A stretch of DNA of 64,000 bases, taken from positions 3,782,001 through 3,846,000 of the forward strand of contig NZ_CP044222.1 of assembly GCF_008727795.1 (NCBI RefSeq). The letters run 5' to 3'. Below the pieces are notes generated by a model, which saw only the letters and a program-made list of their open reading frames with translations, was not told where the DNA came from and did no database searches. Source of the stretch: Nitrincola iocasae. Lineage in GTDB: Bacteria; Pseudomonadota; Gammaproteobacteria; Pseudomonadales; Balneatricaceae. The position numbers and the translations under genes were made by a program. Below are positions 18,993 through 26,482 of the stretch, piece by piece. Within the stretch, counting starts at the first letter, position 1, and every line of letters begins with the position of its first letter.

Positions 18993-19033
18993 CATCAACT
19001 CCATAGACAAATAAATAAAAGCGCATTATTAAT

Positions 19034-19052
19034 AATAATGATTACCATTGTC
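19034..19052 (-). promoter_or_regulatory. Fur box before the metal-chelate importer operon
   Basis: The 19-bp sequence matches the classical Fur consensus (GATAATGATAATCATTATC) at 16 of 19 positions when read on the minus strand. It lies 42 bp upstream of the binding-protein ATG, where it would cover the promoter. This predicts repression under iron-replete conditions for the whole importer-pseudoazurin-ATP-grasp operon. Confidence 0.8.
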
Positions 19053-19088
19053 AATAATTAAGCTTATATATCTATGGGTTATTTTTGA

Positions 19089-20969
19089 TTAGGCCTTATG
19101 ATAGATTTCCGCGCCAGTGGCTTTAAACTCGGCTGATTTTTCCTGCATACCTTCCTGTGCATGATTCTGCATCGCCGCTACCTGCTCCGCATCCAGGTCC
19201 CTGACTTCCTGAGAGATTTTCATCGAACAGAACTTCGGACCGCACATGGAGCAGAAATGCGCCACCTTGGCAGAATCCTTCGGCAGGGTTTCATCGTGGA
19301 AAGCACGAGCGGTATCCGGATCCAGGCCGATATTGAACTGATCTTCCCAGCGGAATTCGAAACGCGCCTTGGACATGGCGTTGTCACGAATCTGTGCACC
19401 GAGATGGCCCTTGGCTAAATCCGCAGCATGCGCGGCAATTTTGTAAGTGATAATACCGGTTTTTACATCATCCTTGTTGGGCAGACCCAAATGTTCTTTG
19501 GGGGTGACATAACAGAGCATGGCACAGCCATACCAGCCGATCATCGCCGCACCGATACCGGAGGTGATATGGTCGTAACCTGGCGCAATGTCGGTTGTCA
19601 GCGGGCCGAGGGTGTAGAAAGGCGCTTCATCACAGACTTCAATCTGCTTGTCCATATTCTCTTTGATCATGTGCATCGGCACATGCCCAGGGCCTTCAAT
19701 CATCACCTGCACATCATGTTTCCAGGCAATCTTGGTCAGTTCACCCAGGGTTTCCAGTTCGGCAAACTGAGCTTCATCGTTGGCATCATACACCGAGCCG
19801 GGACGTAAGCCATCGCCCAGTGAGAAGCCGACATCATAGGCTTTGCAGATTTCACAGATCTCTTCAAAATGGGTGTAGAGGAAATTTTCCTGATGATGCG
19901 CCAGACACCACTTTGCCAGGATAGAGCCACCGCGGGAAACGATGCCAGTCATACGCTTGGCCGTCATCGGCACATAGCGCAGCAGCACACCGGCATGAAT
20001 GGTGAAGTAATCCACACCCTGCTCGGCCTGCTCAATCAGCGTGTCACGGAACACCTCCCAGTTGAGGTCTTCAGCCACCCCGTTCACTTTCTCCAGCGCC
20101 TGATAGATGGGTACCGTACCGATCGGCACCGGTGAGTTGCGCAGGATCCATTCACGGGTTTCATGAATGTTCTTGCCGGTGGACAGATCCATAATGGTAT
20201 CGGCACCCCAGCGGGTTCCCCAGGTCATTTTCGCCACTTCATCTTCAATCGACGAGGTCAGTGCTGAGTTACCGATATTGCCGTTGATTTTGACCAGGAA
20301 ATTCCGACCAATAATCATCGGTTCCAGTTCAGGGTGGTTAATATTGCAGGGAATAATGGCACGACCGGCGGCCACTTCAGCGCGGACAAATTCAGGTGTG
20401 ATTTCATCCGGCAGCTTGGCACCAAAGGCCTGCCCCGGATGTTGCTGCGCCAGCAGTGGATTATCGGCATGCTGTTTCGCCAGCTTCATGTTCTCGCGGA
20501 TGGCGATAAACTCCATTTCAGGAGTAATAATGCCCTGACGGGCATAATGCAGCTGGGTAACATTACGCCCGGCCTTGGCGCGACGTGGTTTGCGCGGAAG
20601 ATCAAAGCGCAGCGTATCCAGACGCAGATCAGCCGCCCGGGTCCGGCCATATTCAGAGGACAGGTCATCCAGCAGTTCAGTATCGTCACGCTCGACTATC
20701 CATGTCTCACGCAGAGCGGGCAAGCCTTTGCGCACATCAATGCTGGCATCGGGATCGGTATACAAGCCAGATGTATCATAGACATACAAAGGCGCGTTGG
20801 TTTCCGGCCCGGCGGCTGTCGGTGTATCGGCCAGGCTGATTTCACGCATTGGCACGCGAATATCCGGGCGGCTGCCCTCTATGTAGACTTTGCGTGAATT
20901 GGGAAAAGGTTGCACGGATAGCGCATCAACCTGCGCGGTCTGACTTAAATGAGCGTTATGTTGATTCAT
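19089..20969 (-). CDS. thiC: Phosphomethylpyrimidine synthase ThiC
   Basis: A 626-residue radical-SAM enzyme that converts aminoimidazole ribotide to HMP-phosphate, the pyrimidine half of thiamine. Full-length features: N-terminal domain (SRPDIRVPMREI), the TIM-barrel core (VNGVAEDLNWEVFRD, HAGVLLRYVP, SRGGSILAKWC, EGPGHVP), and the C-terminal [4Fe-4S] motif CSMCGPKFC. ATG preceded by AAAGGA. It is the last gene of the thi operon, 68 bp after thiD; no separate riboswitch lies in that gap. ThiC is often first in its operon in other gammaproteobacteria. Confidence 0.97.
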   Translation of the reverse strand: MNQHNAHLSQTAQVDALSVQPFPNSRKVYIEGSRPDIRVPMREISLADTPTAAGPETNAPLYVYDTSGLYTDPDASIDVRKGLPALRETWIVERDDTELLDDLSSEYGRTRAADLRLDTLRFDLPRKPRRAKAGRNVTQLHYARQGIITPEMEFIAIRENMKLAKQHADNPLLAQQHPGQAFGAKLPDEITPEFVRAEVAAGRAIIPCNINHPELEPMIIGRNFLVKINGNIGNSALTSSIEDEVAKMTWGTRWGADTIMDLSTGKNIHETREWILRNSPVPIGTVPIYQALEKVNGVAEDLNWEVFRDTLIEQAEQGVDYFTIHAGVLLRYVPMTAKRMTGIVSRGGSILAKWCLAHHQENFLYTHFEEICEICKAYDVGFSLGDGLRPGSVYDANDEAQFAELETLGELTKIAWKHDVQVMIEGPGHVPMHMIKENMDKQIEVCDEAPFYTLGPLTTDIAPGYDHITSGIGAAMIGWYGCAMLCYVTPKEHLGLPNKDDVKTGIITYKIAAHAADLAKGHLGAQIRDNAMSKARFEFRWEDQFNIGLDPDTARAFHDETLPKDSAKVAHFCSMCGPKFCSMKISQEVRDLDAEQVAAMQNHAQEGMQEKSAEFKATGAEIYHKA

Positions 20970-21037
20970 TGCTTTGGTCCTTTATTATAGTGTGCCCGTT
21001 CAGTGAACGGATCATAAGTGAGCCGAGTTAATCCGGA

Positions 21038-21850
21038 TTAACGCCACAACTGGTAAAAATGCTGCACCGGCCCCTGTCCCTGACCGACACTTAACTGGCT
21101 GGATGCCGCAATGGCGCCACTGAGCCAGTGTTTAGCCTCTGCGACAGCCTCCGGCAGTGTCTTGCCACGGGCTAACAGCGCGGTAATAGCAGACGCCATA
21201 GAACAACCTGTGCCGTGGGTATTTAACGTCGCGATACGCGGCGCCTGAAAGTGATGCACCTCACCGGCCACAGCCAGCAGGTCATGGCAGATCTGACTGT
21301 TTTCCAGATGCCCCCCTTTTAACAGCACCGCACCAGCACCCAGCGCCATCAGTGCATCCATGATGGCGTACATGGACTCAACAGAGTCAGGTTCCGGCAA
21401 GCCGGTCAAAACGGCGGCTTCCGGCAGGTTGGGTGTGATCAGGGACGCCTGCGGAATCAGCTCGGTACGCAGCACCTCAACCGCTGCATTGGCCAGTAGA
21501 CGATCACCACTTTTGGCAATCATGACCGGGTCCAACACCAGCCATTGCGGTTTAAGCTGGCGGAGCTGGTCAGCCACACAGTGCACCGTAGCCGCATCCC
21601 CTAACATGCCGATTTTGACGGCATCAATCTGGATATCATCGAACACCGTCTGCATCTGCGCGGTAATAAAAGCAGGTGGTACCGGGTAGACGTCACGCAC
21701 CTCACAGGTGTTCTGAGCGGTCAGCGCACAGATCACGGAGGCGCCATACACCCCCAGGGCACTGAAGGTCTTCAGATCAGCCTGAATCCCGGCCCCGCCA
21801 CCGCTGTCTGAGCCGGCAATGGTCAGTACATTGGCAATGTTAGTGCTCAT
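21038..21850 (-). CDS. thiD: Hydroxymethylpyrimidine (phosphate) kinase ThiD
   Basis: A 270-residue ribokinase-fold enzyme that phosphorylates HMP and HMP-P to HMP-PP. Motifs: TIAGSDSGGGAGIQADLKTF at the N-terminus, KIGMLGD, LDPVMIAKSGDRLL, and the anion-hole/catalytic TLNTHGTGCSMASAI. Length is normal. It overlaps thiE by 11 bp, so is translationally coupled in the thiamine operon. Confidence 0.96.
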   Translation of the reverse strand: MSTNIANVLTIAGSDSGGGAGIQADLKTFSALGVYGASVICALTAQNTCEVRDVYPVPPAFITAQMQTVFDDIQIDAVKIGMLGDAATVHCVADQLRQLKPQWLVLDPVMIAKSGDRLLANAAVEVLRTELIPQASLITPNLPEAAVLTGLPEPDSVESMYAIMDALMALGAGAVLLKGGHLENSQICHDLLAVAGEVHHFQAPRIATLNTHGTGCSMASAITALLARGKTLPEAVAEAKHWLSGAIAASSQLSVGQGQGPVQHFYQLWR

Positions 21851-22475
21851 GAGTCAGACCCTCTGATGGTGGGGCTGCATTCACCAACGTCAGCCAATCC
21901 TGCACACGCTCTGCCGGATTGACGGCTGCCGTTATATCACTGACCACAGCAATCAGATCAGCGCCCGCTGCAAACACACCCGGTGCGCGTTCCAGACTGA
22001 TGCCACCGATAGCGCAAAGCGGTGTGTTACCTATGCGCTGTTTCCACTCTGAAACGCGCTCCAGTCCCTGTGGGTCCCAGGGCATCTGTTTGGTCTGGGT
22101 AGGATATACAGGTCCCAACGCCAGATAGTCCGGCTGATAGCTCAGCGCTGTATCCAGCTCAGCATGGCTGTGGGTACTGATACCCAGACGTATACCGGAC
22201 TTGCGAATAGCAGTGACATCGGCCTCTTCTATATCTTCCTGACCCAGGTGCAACCACTCGGCGCCCTCTTCCAGCGCAAGCTGCCAGTGATCATTGATCA
22301 CCAGTGCGGTGCCATACTGCCGTGCCAGTTGCAAACTGCGCCGGATCTCGGCACGCAACAACGGCTGATCCGTATGCTTGATACGCAACTGTGCCAGCTT
22401 GATGCCCTGTGGCAGCAAGCGCTCCAGCCAATCGGAGGAATTGAAAATCGGATAAAAACGCTGCGCTGACTTCAT
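21840..22475 (-). CDS. thiE: Thiamine phosphate synthase ThiE
   Basis: A 211-residue TIM-barrel enzyme that joins HMP-PP and the thiazole phosphate carboxylate to give thiamine phosphate. The recognisable parts are LRIKHTDQPL, ALVINDHWQLALEEGAEWLHLGQED (pyrophosphate and substrate site), GISTHSHAELDTAL, YLALGPVYPTQTK and the C-terminal AIGGISLERAP and GADLIAVVSDI. It overlaps thiG by 4 bp and thiD by 11 bp. Confidence 0.95.
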   Translation of the reverse strand: MKSAQRFYPIFNSSDWLERLLPQGIKLAQLRIKHTDQPLLRAEIRRSLQLARQYGTALVINDHWQLALEEGAEWLHLGQEDIEEADVTAIRKSGIRLGISTHSHAELDTALSYQPDYLALGPVYPTQTKQMPWDPQGLERVSEWKQRIGNTPLCAIGGISLERAPGVFAAGADLIAVVSDITAAVNPAERVQDWLTLVNAAPPSEGLTHEH

Positions 22476-23233
22476 AACCAGGCCTTCCCTATCACCGGTG
22501 TGGATGGCGATGCCATATCCCGAGGCTCCATAGGACCTGCACGGAAACCCGCCGCACCCGCCTCAACGGCCTGAGCGAAGGCTTTCGCCATGGCAATAGG
22601 GTCACCCGCTTTAGCCACTGCAGTGTTCAACAGCACGGCGTCATAGCCGAGTTCCATTGCCCGAGCCGCATGTGAGGGCAGACCCAACCCCGCGTCGACC
22701 ACCAAGGGAATATCCGGAAAATAGTTACGCAGGGTACGCAGGCCATATTCATTATTCAGTCCCAGGCCGGAACCTATGGGTGAGCCCCAGGGCATCAACA
22801 CCCGGCAGCCGGCTTCGACCAGGCGATCTGCCAGTACCAGATCATCGGTGGTGTAGGGAAATACCTCAAAGCCATCCTCGGCCAGAATACGTGCCGCTTC
22901 TACCAGCCCGAAGGGATCAGGCTGAAGGGTATCGGCATGCCCGATGACTTCCAGTTTTATCCAGGGGGTATCGAACAGCTCCCGCGCCATATGCGCCGTG
23001 GTGACCGCTTCTTTAACCGAGTAGCAGCCAGCGGTATTGGGTAACAGCTTCACCTTAAGATCTTTAATCAGCGCGCGAAACGCCTGACCTTCAGCGCTTT
23101 CACGGCGTAAAGACACAGTTGCCACACCGGCGCCGGATACCGCAAAGGCCTCAGCCATAATAGCCGGAGAGGGATAAAGCGCGGTGCCAAGCATCAATCC
23201 ACTGGCCAGTTCAGTGCCATAAAATGACTTCAT
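22472..23233 (-). CDS. thiG: Thiazole synthase ThiG
   Basis: The enzyme condenses deoxyxylulose-5-phosphate, ThiS thiocarboxylate and dehydroglycine to the thiazole of thiamine. The frame is open to 23326, but the ATG at 23233 (MKSFYGTEL) has GGGAGG immediately upstream and lies 1 bp after the thiS stop. Family signatures: SGLMLGTALYPSP, Lys in WIKLEVIGHADTL (Schiff-base lysine), MPWGSPIGSG and PLVVDAGLGLPSHAA. The length of 253 residues is normal. Confidence 0.96.
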   Translation of the reverse strand: MKSFYGTELASGLMLGTALYPSPAIMAEAFAVSGAGVATVSLRRESAEGQAFRALIKDLKVKLLPNTAGCYSVKEAVTTAHMARELFDTPWIKLEVIGHADTLQPDPFGLVEAARILAEDGFEVFPYTTDDLVLADRLVEAGCRVLMPWGSPIGSGLGLNNEYGLRTLRNYFPDIPLVVDAGLGLPSHAARAMELGYDAVLLNTAVAKAGDPIAMAKAFAQAVEAGAAGFRAGPMEPRDMASPSTPVIGKAWL

Positions 23234-23234
23234 A

Positions 23235-23432
23235 CTAGCCTCCCTGCATCGGTGCAACGACTTCAACACGATCACCATCCCGCAACGGGGTGCTGACACG
23301 CAAAGAGCGTGGTACAAAGTCACCATTCAGTGCGGTAGCTACGGCATTTTCATCCACCTGGCACTCAAGCAACAATTCAGACAGGTAACGGGTTTGGGTT
23401 TCACGGGCTTCGCCGTTATAGAGAAGATGCAT
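23235..23432 (-). CDS. thiS: Sulfur carrier protein ThiS
   Basis: A 65-residue ubiquitin-like sulfur carrier ending in the required Gly-Gly (APMQGG). The terminus is adenylated and thiocarboxylated to supply sulfur to ThiG. The ATG follows GGAGG at 7 bp and overlaps the thiO 3' end by 17 bp. No thiF adenylyltransferase is in this operon, so activation must come from a gene elsewhere. Confidence 0.94.
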   Translation of the reverse strand: MHLLYNGEARETQTRYLSELLLECQVDENAVATALNGDFVPRSLRVSTPLRDGDRVEVVAPMQGG

Positions 23433-24396
23433 AAAACGCCTCCGGCTGTTTATTCAGCAACAACAGGTCGGCGGTCAAGCGCGCCAAAGCCGGCGACAAC
23501 AGATAGCCATGGCGATACAGCCCATTGATATAAATAACATTATCGACACGGCGAATACGCGGCAGGTTATCGGCAAAGGCCGGGCGCACATCCACGCCAG
23601 TTTCAATAATTTCCGCCTCTGCAAAGGCCGGATGCAGGGCATAGGCTGCCGACAGCAACTCCAGTACTGAGCGCACCGTCAGTCGATGACCTTCAGCCGT
23701 TTCCAGCATGGTAGCGCCGAGCATATAAATGCCATCACCACGCGGGACGATATACAGCGGCATGCGCGGGTGAATAAAGCGCACCGGACGTTGAATATTC
23801 AAACCGGGACAGTGCAGCACCAGCATTTCACCTTTAACGCCACGCATATCCGGCAACTGATCCTGTGCAGCCATGCCGCGGCAGTCAATGATCACACTAC
23901 CGGCTTCCGGCTCACCCGCTTCAATCGGCACACCAGCATCGGTGAGATTTTGCGCCAGTTTCAGCAGCGCTTCACGCGGGTCCAGATGGGCCTCGCCACT
24001 GAAATGCAGGGCCTGGCGTATATGACCACCCAGGTCCGGCTCCAGCTCGGCCACCTCGGCTTCATTCAGCAAAGCAAAATCACGGGTGCGATTACCGAAG
24101 CGGACTAACTCGTTACGATCTCGCGTTGTGCTCAATACCAGCGATCCCTTACGGGTGACGACACCGGTATGCTCACTCCACCAGTCAATCGCCTCAGCGC
24201 CAAACCTGATCACCGGCTCTTCCGCGCTTTCACGTTCGCAAAAGGGAGCCAACATGCCACCCGCCCACCAGGAACAGGCGTGTGGGCCAGGTTGTGGCTG
24301 TTTATCAAACACGCGAATAGCGGCACCGCGCGACAGGAGTTCATTGGCAACACAAAGGCCTGCGACACCCGCACCGAGGATAGAAATTACCGACAT
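23416..24396 (-). CDS. thiO: Glycine oxidase ThiO
   Basis: An FAD-dependent D-amino-acid-oxidase-family enzyme that turns glycine into dehydroglycine for thiazole synthesis, replacing the radical enzyme ThiH. The N-terminal dinucleotide-binding motif is GAGVAGLCVANELLSRGA with the FAD-ribose acidic region VFDKQP, followed by ACSWWAGGMLAPFCE and, near the C-terminus, DVRPAFADNLPRI and YINGLYRHGYLLSPA. The ATG at 24396 has a GGGGG motif 5 bp upstream. It is the first gene of the thi operon, downstream of the TPP riboswitch. Confidence 0.93.
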   Translation of the reverse strand: MSVISILGAGVAGLCVANELLSRGAAIRVFDKQPQPGPHACSWWAGGMLAPFCERESAEEPVIRFGAEAIDWWSEHTGVVTRKGSLVLSTTRDRNELVRFGNRTRDFALLNEAEVAELEPDLGGHIRQALHFSGEAHLDPREALLKLAQNLTDAGVPIEAGEPEAGSVIIDCRGMAAQDQLPDMRGVKGEMLVLHCPGLNIQRPVRFIHPRMPLYIVPRGDGIYMLGATMLETAEGHRLTVRSVLELLSAAYALHPAFAEAEIIETGVDVRPAFADNLPRIRRVDNVIYINGLYRHGYLLSPALARLTADLLLLNKQPEAFYASSL

Positions 24397-24514
24397 GACC
24401 ACCCCCGAATAACAGTGGGTAGCGAAAACAACTGCAGATCAGATTTTGAACACATCACTCAAACGCTCCAGGAAAAACGGGCGTACGAGCGAACAGAAAG
24501 GGGGAATACAACAG

Positions 24515-24602
24515 CAGACTACCCGTTCCCTTCGCCGGTATTACCCGTATCAGGTTCGATGGGTTAGTGTTAAAAACACCTCTCAGCCTTTACGGGCACC
24601 CC
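24515..24602 (-). ncRNA. TPP riboswitch (thi box)
   Basis: Read on the minus strand, the leader has the THI-element order: GGGGTGCCC, the strictly conserved CTGAGAGG with variable P3 stem, the second half ACCCATCGAACCTGAT, then ACGGGTAAT and GGCGAAGGGAACGG closing part. All core conserved blocks of the TPP aptamer are visible. It lies ~120 bp upstream of thiO, leaving room for an expression platform. It predicts repression of the six-gene thi operon by thiamine pyrophosphate. Confidence 0.97.
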
Positions 24603-24617
24603 AACGGATTAACACTG

Positions 24618-24646
24618 ATACTAGAAGCTTAAGGGTGAGATGTAAA
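24618..24646 (-). promoter_or_regulatory. Sigma70-type promoter of the thi operon
   Basis: TTTACA and TAGTAT are separated by exactly 17 bp on the minus strand, with the -10 hexamer ending about 16 bp before the first base of the TPP aptamer. Expected transcription start is near 24611. The match and position are good; it has not been tested against background frequency. Confidence 0.7.
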
Positions 24647-24792
24647 GGCGTGAAGCGTGACAGTCGCTCTATCTGCTTGTGTTTGGTAGGTGCCACGCTG
24701 GGGTGGTGATATCCTTTGCCAGATTAAATAACAGACACCTGCTTCTTAAAAAACTTCATGTTGGCACCCAAGTGGATAAGGGCTGATGGGAT

Positions 24793-24872
24793 CGGATCTG
24801 TCTGACCCGGTGCGCCAAGGATGGCGCACCGGAGCCATCAAGGATGATTTCACGGCGTGTCAGACAGATCCG
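24793..24872. repeat. Composite palindromic intergenic element with two AAGGAT hexaloops
   Basis: Outer arms CGGATCTGTCTGAC (24793-24806) and its perfect complement (24859-24872) enclose a perfect 10-bp hairpin CCGGTGCGCC/GGCGCACCGG (24807-24832) with loop AAGGAT. A second, weaker hairpin around 24834-24851 has the same AAGGAT loop. The predicted fold is a three-way junction. It is between the thi operon promoter and the NYN gene. It is not coding and not an intrinsic terminator. It looks like a member of a dispersed structured repeat family. Confidence 0.7.
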
Positions 24873-24945
24873 GCCCATTAGCCCAAGGTCAAATAAAGAT
24901 GGGGAAAGCTAGTGCGGCTGTCCTGAGAAATGAAGTTGGCAGGTC

Positions 24946-25419
24946 TTATTGCAGCAAGTCGGTGTCGATAGCTATCCACTCATCGGCACTCTTGATCAAC
25001 GACTGCGCGGTTAATCCGGGGACACTAAACAGATGGCTGTAAATCTGATAACGATCCCGCAGTGTCTGCAACAACAGATCAAAATCACCATCCCCAGACA
25101 GCAAAATCACCTGATCCACCTCCTCGGCGCAGAGTAAGGCATCGATAGCAATCCCGACATCCCAATCCCCCTTGGCCGAGCCGTCACCACGCTGGATATA
25201 GGGCTTCAGCTTTACCTCAAAGCCGATATGCCGCAAAGCCTCCTGAAACTTTTGCTGCTGCGGATCTTCGCGATCTATCGCGTAGGCCGTTGCAGCGACA
25301 ATATCCCCCAGCTCACTGGCCTGCTGCCAAAAGGCACGGTAATTAAACTGCCGTCCAAACACCTGACGGGTGGTGTAGTAGATATTTTGAACATCGGCGA
25401 AAATGGCTATGCGAGTCAA
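24946..25419 (-). CDS. NYN-domain protein (LabA/PIN-like nuclease fold)
   Basis: A ~157-residue protein of the NYN/LabA family, related to PIN-fold RNases. It begins with RIAIFADVQNIYYTTR, which carries the first active-site Asp, and has the second acidic cluster in VILLSGDGDFDLLLQTL plus DWDVGIAIDAL. These acidic residues would bind a divalent metal. The frame opens at an ATG at 25449 without a Shine-Dalgarno motif; a TTG at 25419 has AGAGG at 5 bp and puts the start at the usual family N-terminus, so I chose it. Target RNA is unknown. Confidence 0.82.
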   Translation of the reverse strand: MTRIAIFADVQNIYYTTRQVFGRQFNYRAFWQQASELGDIVAATAYAIDREDPQQQKFQEALRHIGFEVKLKPYIQRGDGSAKGDWDVGIAIDALLCAEEVDQVILLSGDGDFDLLLQTLRDRYQIYSHLFSVPGLTAQSLIKSADEWIAIDTDLLQ

Positions 25420-25485
25420 AGGAGCCTCTCTGGGTTTGGTTGGGTACATGCGGACACTTTGGCTACTTTAAGCTTCAAGATAATA

Positions 25486-26331
25486 TCATGTCTCCGACTC
25501 ACTCGATGATATCGTGGGTGCAGATATTCGCGAAAAAACCGGCATAAGTAGCGCAAACAGCTCGGCTTGCGAAGAGATCTGGCACTTGGCATACAGTTGC
25601 TTTCTAAACACTTTCACCGTCTCTGGACTAATACCCAGATTCAGGCTGATGGAAATGGAAGAATGGCCTTGTAATATAAACATGGCCACTTCAGCCTGCC
25701 TTGCTGTCAAACTGATGGATTGCTCAACCCGTAGTGTATCGATCAACCGACTGACCAGCGGTTTTGCATTCATTGGCTGAGGTTGGACAGGCTGATAGTC
25801 ACGCCAGTGTTCCTCCAGTAGAGTGCAGATAACAGACTCGTACTGCTGCAATCGCTGCCTCTCCTGCTTTGAAAACAATTGACCACTGGATCGATCCTTA
25901 CCAAAACAGGCGGTCACTGTCAGGTCACGATTCAAATCGGCAAATGCAGCCACCTCATCAATCAGCGTGGTTTTCTGATAATACACATTGAAATAGCTGG
26001 TGCGTTTGAACTGATCTGGCGCGATATCAAACAAGCGGTGCAAGCCTGTTTTCAAGCCATTCCGATGGGCATGATAAAACGGATCCAGCAAATACGCGGC
26101 ATTCAGGTAATCAGAATCCATATAGGTGTACACCACTGGATCAGTGTATTGGCGATACAGAACCACCGGATTGGTATCCCGATAATAGGCAATGATAATC
26201 AGGTTATCAAAAGCGGCCAAATGACGTACGAAGTGCGCAAACGCTTCACAAAAACCAGGACGATGCAGGGTTTTGATGACATGCGCCAAGGCTTTATCAC
26301 GCAGTCGAAGATTGTTTTTTGGCTGTGACAA
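25486..26331 (-). CDS. LuxR-family transcriptional regulator
   Basis: A 281-residue regulator. The C-terminal GerE/LuxR helix-turn-helix is clear: SLTARQAEVAMFILQGHSS, then ISLNLGISPETVKVFRKQLYAKC. The N-terminal ~200 residues look like a GAF/autoinducer-like sensor half (HFVRHLAAFDNLIIIAYYRD; LLDPFYHAHRNGL) but do not show a convincing acyl-homoserine-lactone pocket, and no luxI is present. It is divergent from the polyamine-type ABC operon with ~150 bp between the starts, so it is a good candidate regulator of that operon (inference). Confidence 0.85.
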   Translation of the reverse strand: MSQPKNNLRLRDKALAHVIKTLHRPGFCEAFAHFVRHLAAFDNLIIIAYYRDTNPVVLYRQYTDPVVYTYMDSDYLNAAYLLDPFYHAHRNGLKTGLHRLFDIAPDQFKRTSYFNVYYQKTTLIDEVAAFADLNRDLTVTACFGKDRSSGQLFSKQERQRLQQYESVICTLLEEHWRDYQPVQPQPMNAKPLVSRLIDTLRVEQSISLTARQAEVAMFILQGHSSISISLNLGISPETVKVFRKQLYAKCQISSQAELFALLMPVFSRISAPTISSSESET

Positions 26332-26482
26332 CTGATACCCCTCTAGGGTTATATACCCCCTAAAACTGATAAATTATATTTTAGCTTACAAGTAAGTGGT
26401 ACTTGCCAAGTCAGTCAGCATACCAAACAGCCGCTTGACTGAACACCGCAAGACACCCGCACGATTTGAGAGGATGCGTCCC

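Noticed and set aside
20334..20897. Plus-strand open frame (187 codons) inside thiC
   Set aside because: Antisense to a full-length conserved enzyme; no domain and no start signal.
20970..21037. Second TPP riboswitch directly before thiC
   Set aside because: The 68-bp gap lacks CTGAGA and ACCTGAT blocks and is too short for the aptamer.
25486..26331. Quorum-sensing LuxR receptor
   Set aside because: The N-terminal half lacks a clear acyl-homoserine-lactone domain and there is no luxI gene nearby.
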